From Pseudoscleropodium purum (taxonomy: Eukaryota > Streptophyta > Bryopsida > Hypnales > Brachytheciaceae): a stretch of 64,000 nucleotides of DNA. Both the position numbers and the translations under genes were made by a program. Positions 55,901 through 64,000 of this stretch are shown one piece after another. How positions within the stretch are numbered: position 1 is the stretch's first letter; each line of letters starts with the position of its first letter. Under the pieces are notes generated by a model. The model had not been told where the DNA came from. It worked only from the letters and a program-made list of their open reading frames with translations, and did not search any database. The stretch spans positions 17,174,001-17,238,000 of the forward strand of contig OZ017803.1 of assembly GCA_963969395.1 (NCBI GenBank), in the 5' to 3' direction.

Positions 55901-57572
55901 ATGGTAACGCTTCTTCTTTTGCTCTTGCCATTCTTTTTTTCTGAGGTTGTTTTGGTTCGTTTTCGAGGTAGTTTGCGTCATTAGAGGTCGCGTCATCTGG
56001 GATTGGATTTTGGTGGTAGTTGTGTTGGTGAATTGGTTATAGCGTGGATTGAATGCGAGAGAGTCACTGTTTCGTGATCTCTTGGTGTTTTTAGGTATTC
56101 TGGCGCTTGTTAGGGCGTTTGTGGAGGTGATCCTGAATAGGTTTTGTTTGTGTCTTGGGGGTTCGGTTTAGGGTAATTGAGAAGTGCGACGTTGTTTTCG
56201 AGAGTCTCGTGAGTTTAGTGTGATTTGATGTGGATTTTCCGGGTTTAGGTTGTTGTGCGATGGATTCGATGTTATGTGAGGAAGTTCTGTGAAAGTAGGG
56301 TTTAAAATGGCGTGGGATATGGTGCAGGCTTTGCCCGGGCAGCAAACCCCCGACAACTGCCCCAGCTTCAAGCTCGTTATCGTCGGAGATGGTGGAACAG
56401 GTATGGGTTCGGATCTCTGGAAGTGGACGTTCGCAGTCTGCAGTATTGTGAATGAATCGTTTCCACGAAGGGTTGTTGTAGTATCTTTAAGGTTTGGCAA
56501 CGTCTCTGACTGATATGGTTCATTTGTTTGTGCAGGGAAGACCACCTTCGTGAAGCGTCATTTGACTGGTGAATTCGAGAAGAAATATGAACGTGAGTAT
56601 TTCCCTCGCTGAATGCATTTTGTATCCGACGTGGTGGTCTGTTTGGACTTGGCTTTGATTTAGTGTTCGTTCGAAATTTGGGTTGTCGCTGACTACGGGA
56701 TTTGCCGTGCAGCCACTATCGGCGTGGAGGTGCACCCACTGGACTTCTTTACCAACTGTGGTCGCATTCGGTTCTACTGCTGGGATACCGCCGGCCAAGA
56801 GAAATTTGGAGGACTGCGTGATGGATACTAGTGAGTTCATGCGCCCTAGTTCGTTTCTAATAGATCTACTGGGATTGAGCTAATTCAACTTTTCTGCGGT
56901 TGCGATTGCTATTGCCTGCAGTATTCGAACTGACTGGCATCGTTTGTTATTTTTGCAGCATCCACGGTCAGTGTGCCATCATCATGTTCGACGTGACGGC
57001 TCGTCTGACGTACAAGAACGTTCCGACCTGGCATCGCGACCTTTGCAGGGTGTGCGAGAACATTCCGATCGTGCTGTGTGGCAACAAGGTGGACGTGAAG
57101 AACCGTCAGGTGAAGGCGAAGCAGGTGACATTCCACCGGAAGAAGAACCTTCAGTACTACGAGATTTCTGCGAAGTCGAACTACAACTTCGAGAAGCCTT
57201 ACCTTTATCTGGCAAGGAAGCTTGCAGGGTAAGTATCAGGATATTTCTAGATGTTTCTAGACGCTTAGACATCAGATACTAGTTGTATCGCAATAGTTCG
57301 AAATCTGTGGAGAGCAGAACCGTGCATCAAGAGATTAATGGTTGTCATTTCTAGATGAACAGGGGTTGCTCCAGCTACTGAGGGGCGTGGTTCTAACGTG
57401 GAATCTGAATTGTTTTTGCAGTGATGTGAACCTGCACTTCGTAGAGTCCCCTGCCCTTGCTCCTCCTGAGGTTCAAATCGACCTGAATGCCGTTAAGCAG
57501 TACGAAGCGGAGCTTCAGGCGGCCACGCTTCTGCCCCTACCCGATGATGATGAGGAAACATTCGACAGCTAG
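55901..57572 (+). CDS. RAN: Ran small GTPase, gene C
   Basis: Third Ran paralogue. Exons: 55901-55903 (ATG only), 56328-56400, 56536-56592, 56713-56830, 56959-57228, 57422-57572; all GT-AG and in phase, 223 residues. The GTP-binding motifs are all present at the same residues as in genes A and B. The first segment is TPDNCPSF and the tail [11 protein letters not shown] before DDDEETFDS. Introns are unrelated in sequence to those of A and B. Exon 4 differs from gene B at about 10 of 118 bases and exon 6 at about 30 of 151, yet exon 5 (270 bp) differs at only one base. No disruption seen; expected to be functional in nucleocytoplasmic transport. Confidence 0.95.
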
Positions 57573-58770
57573 ATGGTTTATGGCGTTGATAGTTGGCCAG
57601 AAGTTAAGCAGGTCGGCCAAATTCTTTCTTTGCGACAGCCGTTGCTCTGGAGTGCCGTAAACTGGGAGAGTTTTTTTCCGATTTTTTCTTCAAGATCGTT
57701 TCCGTAATTCTAGGACATTAGGTAGCCACGGAGGCTGATGGGGTTCGTCATTCATGAAAATGATACAGAGTTATGAGACTTTAAGAATGTATACGTGGCC
57801 GGTTGAAGTTATATCCGTGAGAGTTCTGCACCCTGCAGCCTCGATTCATTTTGTGTTTAAGCTTTTCTGCATAGCATCGCTGGTTCTGGAATGGGGAGTT
57901 GGCGATGAAGTGTGAGGGTCCTACTGTTGAATATAGGAGTGGGGTATTTTGCTGATTGTACCCCTTGGCGGCAGTCTCAGCACTGTCGTTGGAGAAATAT
58001 GAAAACGAAATCGATTTGGTACCCATGTGCCCGCATATATGTGCTGGTGTGGACCCTGGCTTAATTGGAAAGACGTTGAGCTCTCGTAAATCAAGGAACA
58101 TCGTTTATTCCATTTAGAATGTGACTCTTCTGTTGCATGACAGCTTACCACTTTTCACTGAAAGTGTGCTGAAGATCATCCCAAAGCACAGAATCAAGTC
58201 GTCGTTGACTTTTTTAACATGCTTAATAATGCAAGCCCGTTAATGATTTGAATGTGCACAATTCATTTCTTAAGGTACAGTCATCTGAAAACGTCCCTGA
58301 ACCCAATGGCGACCCTTTTTAGGAAGGGGTGTTATATAAAAATAATAATGTAGATACGGCAAACAGAGTTTATCAATTGTTGATTGACATGAGAACATTT
58401 ATAATGAACGTGGACATGCTATTCAGAATTACTCTTCTTTGAAGTGACTGTATATTCCATGTCTTGCAAACCAAAAAAATGCAATGGGAGGATTGTTGTA
58501 GACTTTTGAAACAGTTGTACGACTAGTAGGTGCATAGTTGTGGAGGGACAAGAGAGGATCTTGCAATTCTTTTTAAGTTTCGGACACGTGAAGGATATTG
58601 AATATATGTCTTCTGCAACTGGGATATTTTAGAACGTGTAAGTACAAAAGTGAACAATGTTATCATAACGGAATACAAATGGAAGAACAATTGATCGAAG
58701 ATTTTCGCTGAACAATGTAACCGTTACAGAATGGAATATCATTCACCTAAGAAAAGAACAAGAATGACCA
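57573..58770. other. 3' flank of Ran gene C and spacer
   Basis: Probably the 3' untranslated region of gene C at the start. No further gene recognised. Confidence 0.4.
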
Positions 58771-58775
58771 GATTT

Positions 58776-58985
58776 GGATTTGGAACTACTAGAGGTAATG
58801 TTTGCATGGAAGAACACAAGCATTATATTAGAAGCATATGGATTTGGAACTACTAGAGGTAATGTTTGTATGGAAGAACACAAGCATTATATTAGAAACA
58901 TATGTCTAGGATTTGGATTTGGAACTACTAGAAGTAATGTTTGCATGGAAGAATACAAGCACTATATTAGAAGCATATGTCTAGT
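58776..58985. repeat. Short tandem repeat, three units of about 64-75 bp
   Basis: Units start at 58776, 58840 and 58915, each with GGATTTGGAACTACTAGA, TGGAAGAA(C/T)ACAAGCA and TATATTAGAA. The third unit follows an extra 11-bp stretch. The open frame across it is a by-product of the repeat. Confidence 0.85.
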
Positions 58986-59039
58986 ACAAACGATGGATTC
59001 CACCTATAAATTTAGTAAATGTTGTACCGATTGATTAAC

Positions 59040-61385
59040 ACTAAGATCAACACAATTCTCAATTGCATTGAAAATACATGTTTTTAAAAGGATTAAACAA
59101 ACATTATAGAATCCTACAAAGAACTCTCATTATATATCAAAATGTGTAATGTAAAGATGGAAAAAGCTGTATTTCTTTCTTTCCTAGTAGTCACTTGAAT
59201 TTAGAACTTATTAGAAGTTGGAATCTAACTCTATGATGGTTGTATGTTTTTCTTGTTGACTCTTGTATGGCTTAGTGAGTGCTAGTTTAGGATTCTTTTG
59301 AGGATTTAGAATGTTGCATTGGAAGCATTGCTTGATTCCACTTTGTTCTATAAGGTTGGTGGCCACATGGACCATCTTTTTATCCCCTCCTACAAAAGCC
59401 TACCAATGGCACTCAAAATGCCACCTTGCACACAAATATAGTGTTTCTACTTTCTACCACTTCCAAATACAAGCATAACTTGTATACAAATGAAGATATA
59501 GTTATCAAAAAGAATTTGCAAGTTTGATTGTATTTTCTTGACTATATATTTTGAAGTTAGATTCTAAGAGCATCACCACCTCTATTTGCTCACGTAGTCC
59601 AACCTAGCAAGTGAGTAGCTAATTACACTTTTCATATCCCATTGTGGCATATTCTACGTAAATAAAGCAACTGGGCCCGATCAAAATCAATTTAGACTCA
59701 CTAGGATGCAGAACTTGCTTACTTCTTGGCTAAGCCCACATTTTGTCTCATTTTCATGATCCTTGCTTTGATTGTTTCTTATGGTTGGCTTATTAGGACC
59801 AATTGAATGAGCTCACATTTTGTGACCTTTTCATGATCCTAGCTTGTTTATTGTGGTTGGTCTTGTCAAGTCCAATTGTATAAACACAACATAGTGATCT
59901 TGAAGGACTTGAGCCCAAAATACAAAGAATACACACCAAATTTTCATGGTTTTATGAATTTAAGAAGTTGCAAGTATAGAGGTAGGGTGGGATAGTCGGG
60001 AATGGACATAGACAAACTCTTCTCCAACTTGAGCACCCTCCAAATAACCTTTGGCATAGCAAAGTGACTGATCCATGGTGGCAATGCTCGAACTTGGTAG
60101 TCATAACCTGCAATGGAATCCATTTTCATAGAGGTGGTAGTCAAGCATAGAGAGAAAAAACTCCAATCGCTCTATCAACTTGGCTTGTATGAAATCAGAC
60201 AACATATATTATGGTTTACACTTGCAAGCCTTGAGAAATGCTCCGAGGGTATTCTCGAGAGAAGCAGTGATGCCGTGCTCAGTAATGGAGTAACTCTTGA
60301 TGTTCCATAAAAGCTTTTTAATTCAACATGCCTTCGGGGGATTGTCTACAGTGTCAAACAGGTTTGCATTCTTCTAGTGTACTGTTCTTTCTCAGATGCC
60401 TTGCGCACTACTGAGGCTTCAGATTACTGTTGTAACTGGATTCTACACAAATTTTGAAGCCATTTGCACTTGTACTCTCTGCATTAAGCTCGAGCTAATT
60501 ATCTGGTAACCTCTAAGCTGCTACAGCTAATTACCTGGTTCACTCCAAGCAGCCTCCATGATTACAATCTTTGCAACTGAGAAAAGATTATGTCAAGATC
60601 TCAAGCGTTTATAATGATATCTGTCATTGTAAAATTTGATATTGATTAAAAAAATACCACAAACACCACAAACAAGTGAAATAATTCATGACCTCCATAT
60701 CCTCTTCCCAAAGCAGCGCCAAAAATCATCCAAGAAACAGTCGAAAGCAACCAAGATCCCCCAAAAGAAGCACCGCACCATATCTTTCATCCAAAAAAAT
60801 CCTTAGAGAAGTCGTGGTATTAACAATAAATCACATTATCAGTGAAGGTGTTCAGATACACAACCGGACTGGAGTAGAGTCACCTTACATTCCTGCAAAT
60901 CAACAGGAGTGTAAAATCAATTACGCAATGTGGCTGGCCCAATCGATACCACTAGCACGCCTGTGTAAACCAAAGACTGATGAGGCCCCTGCCCTAGACT
61001 AGATCGTTTCATAAGCTTCCAAACGTCAGCAAAACCTGCCTTTGATGTGGAAAGGCCAACGACCGCCAGATTCTTTGGATCTCCTCTCGTCCCCTCGCAA
61101 ATGCCACAGAGGAGGAGGTGCCAGTCATAGCCTCGCACAATCCATCACCAAAAACGAGTACCACCTGCAAATGAAGTGCAGAAAACTGCTCCACCATCGG
61201 CTGGAGCCCAAACTGCTCCTGTCTCACCAACACGGCAGGCAATGTGGCAGAAAGAAACCCTAATTTGGGGCCGTCCCCTGCCGCTAAGAGAACGCTCGTC
61301 GCCAGGAGTTTTCTGCTTCAGCTTAGTTTTTAACATGAAGTCTCCTCCTTGCACCGACCGCGTGAAAGGTTGTACTCGCCTGCGT
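59040..61385. other. Intergenic; right end is probable 3' region of the thioredoxin reductase gene
   Basis: No convincing gene. Weak frames at 59944-60144 (minus) and 60113-60310 (plus) overlap and lack family motifs. 60650-61385 is less AT-rich and probably includes transcribed 3' sequence of the neighbouring minus-strand gene. Confidence 0.4.
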
Positions 61386-62867
61386 CTACACCTTGCTGAC
61401 CATCCCGTTGGCCATCACCAAAGGCTTCTCAACCACAGCAGAAGGCCCTGTGCCGTCGCCATTGGAACTCAAATCCGCTGGTTCGTCCTCAGACTTCCCC
61501 ACCTGGTTGCCATGCTCCTGCAAGTAATGCTCGGCGTCCAACGCCGCCATACACCCCGTCCCAGCCGCAGTGATAGCCTGCCGGTACTTCTTGTCCTGCA
61601 CATCTCCAGCAGCAAACACTCCTGCCACACTCGTCAGCGTCGTGCCTGGCTTCGTGATAACATAACCATCCGCGTCCATCTCGATCTGTCCGCCCAGGAA
61701 CTTCGACGCTGGCTCGTGCCCGATCGCGAAGAAGAGTCCACTGACCTCCAGCGCCTTCACCTCCCCGCTCACCAAGTTCTTCACCGTCAATTCGCCTAAC
61801 AATCCCCTCTTGTTCCCTTTGGCCTCCGTCACTGTGCTATTCCACAAGACCTCGATCTTAGGGTTCGCCATCGCCCGCGCTTGCATGATCTTGCTCGCTC
61901 GAAAAGTGTCCCTCCGATGAATCAAGTACACTTTCGACCCGTACTTGGTCAAAAAGTTGGCCTCCTCCATGGCGGAGTCGCCCCCGCCGATCACCGCCAA
62001 CGGCTTGTTCCGAAAGATCGGCGCCGCGCCATCACACACAGCACACGCCGAGATTCCTCTGTTCCAGTACCCGTGCTCCTCCCCAGACCCCGGAAAATCC
62101 AGCCGCTTCGCCACGGCGCCAGTTGCAATAACCACTGTCTGCGCACGAATCTCTTTACTATCCGTAAAAAGCTTAAACGGCCGCACGGAGAAATCCACCC
62201 GGTTCACAGTCTCGGAATAAACTTTCGTCCCGAAGCGCACACTCTGCGCACGAAACCTATCGCAAAGATCCGCTCCGAGAATCCCATCAGGAAACCCTGG
62301 AAAATTCTCCACGTCTGTGGTTGTCGTCAACTGCCCGCCCGCTGCGATTCCATTCGCCAACCATCCCTCCAACAAGACCGGATGAAGCTCAGCGCGAGCA
62401 CAGTAAACGGCAGCCGTGTGAGCCGCAGGGCCAGATCCTACGATCCCCACTTGCGTCTCCAAAATCTCCATCGCCATCGCTTCGGAATGCCAAACCCTAG
62501 TCCGTACAAAACCGCTCGACAAAACTCCACCACCAAAACTCACAATCCCAGGCTTCAAACGATTCCCCAAATGGCTCCCCAAATGGCTCCAAAACTGGCG
62601 CCCTAATTTGTGTCCCAGCATATAAGAAGGCGAAGATGGAGTAGAAGAAGAAGAAGAAGAATGCAACAAGCAGGAAGCACCGACCTGAGGAGCAGTAGGG
62701 GCCACGAAGCAGCGCCGGGAAGCGCCCCGTTGACGTCCCTTGCGAGGAGGACGACGACAACGGAGAATCGACGTTTGCTTGAATTGGGGAAGAATGCAAA
62801 GAGGAGGAAGACGAAGAAGAAGAAGAGGAGGAAGGGCCCTGCTCTGGAATGTTCGACGTTTGTTCAT
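61386..62867 (-). CDS. NTR: NADPH-dependent thioredoxin reductase (NTR, plant A/B type)
   Basis: A flavoenzyme that passes electrons from NADPH via FAD and a redox disulfide to thioredoxin in cytosol and mitochondria. Uninterrupted, 493 codons from the first ATG (62867). Domains: FAD-binding [14 protein letters not shown] (about 140-153), [16 protein letters not shown] (177-192), redox centre CAVC (275-278), NADPH-binding [10 protein letters not shown] (294-303) followed by HRRD (317-320), and the C-terminal FAD motif [16 protein letters not shown] (416-431). The catalytic core begins at Met131 (62477). The 130-residue extension is Arg/Ser-rich; Met83 (62621) opens a stretch typical of a mitochondrial presequence, and residues 1-82 may be untranslated leader, as they include a GAA/TCT-type low-complexity run. 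Alternative starts could give organellar and cytosolic forms, as known for Arabidopsis NTRA. No C-terminal thioredoxin domain, so it is not NTRC. Confidence 0.93.
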   Translation of the reverse strand: MNKRRTFQSRALPPLLLLRLPPLCILPQFKQTSILRCRRPPRKGRQRGASRRCFVAPTAPQVGASCLLHSSSSSSTPSSPSYMLGHKLGRQFWSHLGSHLGNRLKPGIVSFGGGVLSSGFVRTRVWHSEAMAMEILETQVGIVGSGPAAHTAAVYCARAELHPVLLEGWLANGIAAGGQLTTTTDVENFPGFPDGILGADLCDRFRAQSVRFGTKVYSETVNRVDFSVRPFKLFTDSKEIRAQTVVIATGAVAKRLDFPGSGEEHGYWNRGISACAVCDGAAPIFRNKPLAVIGGGDSAMEEANFLTKYGSKVYLIHRRDTFRASKIMQARAMANPKIEVLWNSTVTEAKGNKRGLLGELTVKNLVSGEVKALEVSGLFFAIGHEPASKFLGGQIEMDADGYVITKPGTTLTSVAGVFAAGDVQDKKYRQAITAAGTGCMAALDAEHYLQEHGNQVGKSEDEPADLSSNGDGTGPSAVVEKPLVMANGMVSKV

Positions 62868-63342
62868 TTCAGAGTGACTGGCTTTGGGCCTCTTACCGTG
62901 TAGGGAGGACTTCGGGGGGAGATATCAGCCTGTTTCGTAGATGTTGCGGTGTCTTTGAATTCTAAGTTAGGGCTTGTCGTGTTTGAACGGTTCTTTTTCT
63001 TTTGGTGGAAACGGGGAAAGTTCGTAGCAGTTGGGGTCGGTGACTGTTGAAGCTTTACGGCCCCTCCTCTTGTCAGTTTCTGCGTATCTTCCCCTTTATG
63101 ATCCGCCAACACAATCATGGGTGGGTCATTCATCCAATGGTGCCCATATTACAAAGCCCCAATTTATTTTTTTAAATTTAAAATTTTTAAAATTTTGGAG
63201 ATTCTATCAATTTTGGGAGTTTTTGAGAAAAAAAAGCTATGAAAGGAGAGGGAAAAGTACTTGTTGACTTCATATTTTGGTTTAAGAAATAAAGAAGAGC
63301 ATCTTTGCAATTGATATTGACAAAACCTTGTTGCACATTCAT
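62868..63342. other. Promoter-side flank of the thioredoxin reductase gene
   Basis: GC-balanced up to about 63120, consistent with promoter and leader, then AT-rich. No specific motif I would defend. Confidence 0.35.
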
Positions 63343-63682
63343 CAGGGCCACTTCACATTGTGGTCAACAATTGAGAGGCTATGGGTTTCCACCAATCACA
63401 TTTCAAAAAACCAAGAGTTTGGCCTTTCAACTCTTTAAACTAGAAGGCATAACCCAAAGGCTGTCACATTCCAAATTGCCTATGTACATGTCAAGAAAAG
63501 TGTCCACCAAGTGATGGACTTTCAAATGAAGTTTCAGCAAGCCAACTATGGAGACCCATACTATGGTCGAGAGGCCGTCGAGTTTGCTTATTCATTACCC
63601 ATTTCTTTGGATTGTCAACAAAGTTTGGCCACTCAATTCCACGACCTCTCAACTTGGATAGCCATAGTGTGAAGTGGCCCTT
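63343..63682. mobile_element. Small inverted-repeat element (~340 bp), probable MITE
   Basis: Left end AGGGCCACTTCACATTGTGG (63344-63363). The right end reads, complemented, AGGGCCACTTCACACTATGG (63681-63662), about 18 of 20 matching, and similarity continues inward as TTGAGAGG. No clear flanking duplication and no coding capacity. Confidence 0.55.
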
Positions 63683-64000
63683 AGAGTCCTACATTTTCTT
63701 AGAACACTTGTCACAGAAATAATGGGATGGAAAATTAAAAGTGAATATATACCATTTCCTTGCAAAAATGTAAGGTTGGGGGAATATGTGAAAATAGACT
63801 CTTATATACATGCTGATGCCCTTCTTATTTTTATCATAAGAAAAATGATGGAACAAACTATTTATCATATATGAAAAAAAATTTGGAAATTCAAAATTTC
63901 TATTTGAAATCAAAGGCTCTAAATTAAGTAGAAGGCCTTGCATGACATAAAACCATTAGTAGTAATAGTCCAAAAAAGGGAGGTAAGTCTATACCCATGC
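63683..64000. other. AT-rich right edge, no feature recognised
   Basis: Two overlapping short frames on opposite strands lack any support. Confidence 0.35.

Noticed and set aside
58776..58985. CRISPR-like appearance of regular repeats
   Set aside because: Units are directly adjacent with no unique spacers, and this is a eukaryotic nuclear sequence.
58774..59034. 86-codon frame with internal repeats
   Set aside because: The frame is a by-product of a 64-75-bp tandem repeat; no protein family.
61881..62606. 241-codon plus-strand frame opposite the thioredoxin reductase
   Set aside because: Antisense shadow of a GC-rich coding region; no family motif.

Overview
The window is nuclear DNA of a land plant, most probably a bryophyte (a moss is my best guess, not proven). 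The reasons are spliced genes with GT-AG introns, a photosystem II psbR gene with a plastid transit peptide, plant-type Ran GTPases, a plant sugar-porter relic and a plant LRR-receptor relic. These sit in long AT-rich, repeat-laden spacers, with a chromovirus-type Ty3/gypsy retrotransposon, hAT-type miniature elements and a Tc1-type DD34E transposon. Genes are clearly richer in GC than the spacers.

Layout. 1-465: 5' part of psbR on the minus strand, running off the left edge, with G-box and I-box promoter motifs. 1849-2162: a hAT-type miniature element with a perfect 8-bp target duplication. 3907-5787: a decayed LRR-receptor pseudogene. 5.8-24.9 kb: AT-rich, built largely of diverged copies of a few repeats and a 180-bp tandem array. 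One recognisable gene lies inside it: a six-exon gene of unknown function (10207-13187, minus) whose exon phases all match but which carries one in-frame TGA at codon 75. 25104-26834: a sugar transporter (STP-type) pseudogene. 28320-28535: a fold-back CACTA-like element. 28774-31832: a 3.06-kb Tc1-type transposon with ~577-bp inverted repeats and a nearly intact transposase; a second hAT-type miniature element is nested in it. 32152-39769: a minus-strand RING-finger gene split by a 6.64-kb Ty3/gypsy chromovirus (32739-39377). 40.0-41.0 kb: a mosaic of repeats also found at 22 kb and 27 kb.

The right third holds the active-looking genes. There are three Ran GTPase genes: A (41887-43577, minus), B (46256-48058, plus) and C (55901-57572, plus). 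All share six-exon structure, and the first exon codes only the ATG. A and B are divergently oriented and share ~1.1 kb of almost identical exon and intron sequence as inverted arms. Exon 5 is almost identical in all three, while flanking introns and other exons have diverged, which points to gene conversion. Finally there is an uninterrupted NADPH-thioredoxin reductase gene (61386-62867, minus) with a probable organellar presequence, and a small inverted-repeat element at 63.34-63.68 kb.

How the genes relate: they are housekeeping or light-related single genes, not a pathway cluster. Ran supports nuclear transport and mitosis, NTR supplies reducing power to thioredoxins, and PsbR helps the oxygen-evolving complex of photosystem II. 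The most interesting signals are the Ran conversion pattern, the array of perfect heat-shock elements in the retrotransposon LTRs, the two related hAT-type miniature elements, and the six-exon unknown gene with a single nonsense codon.
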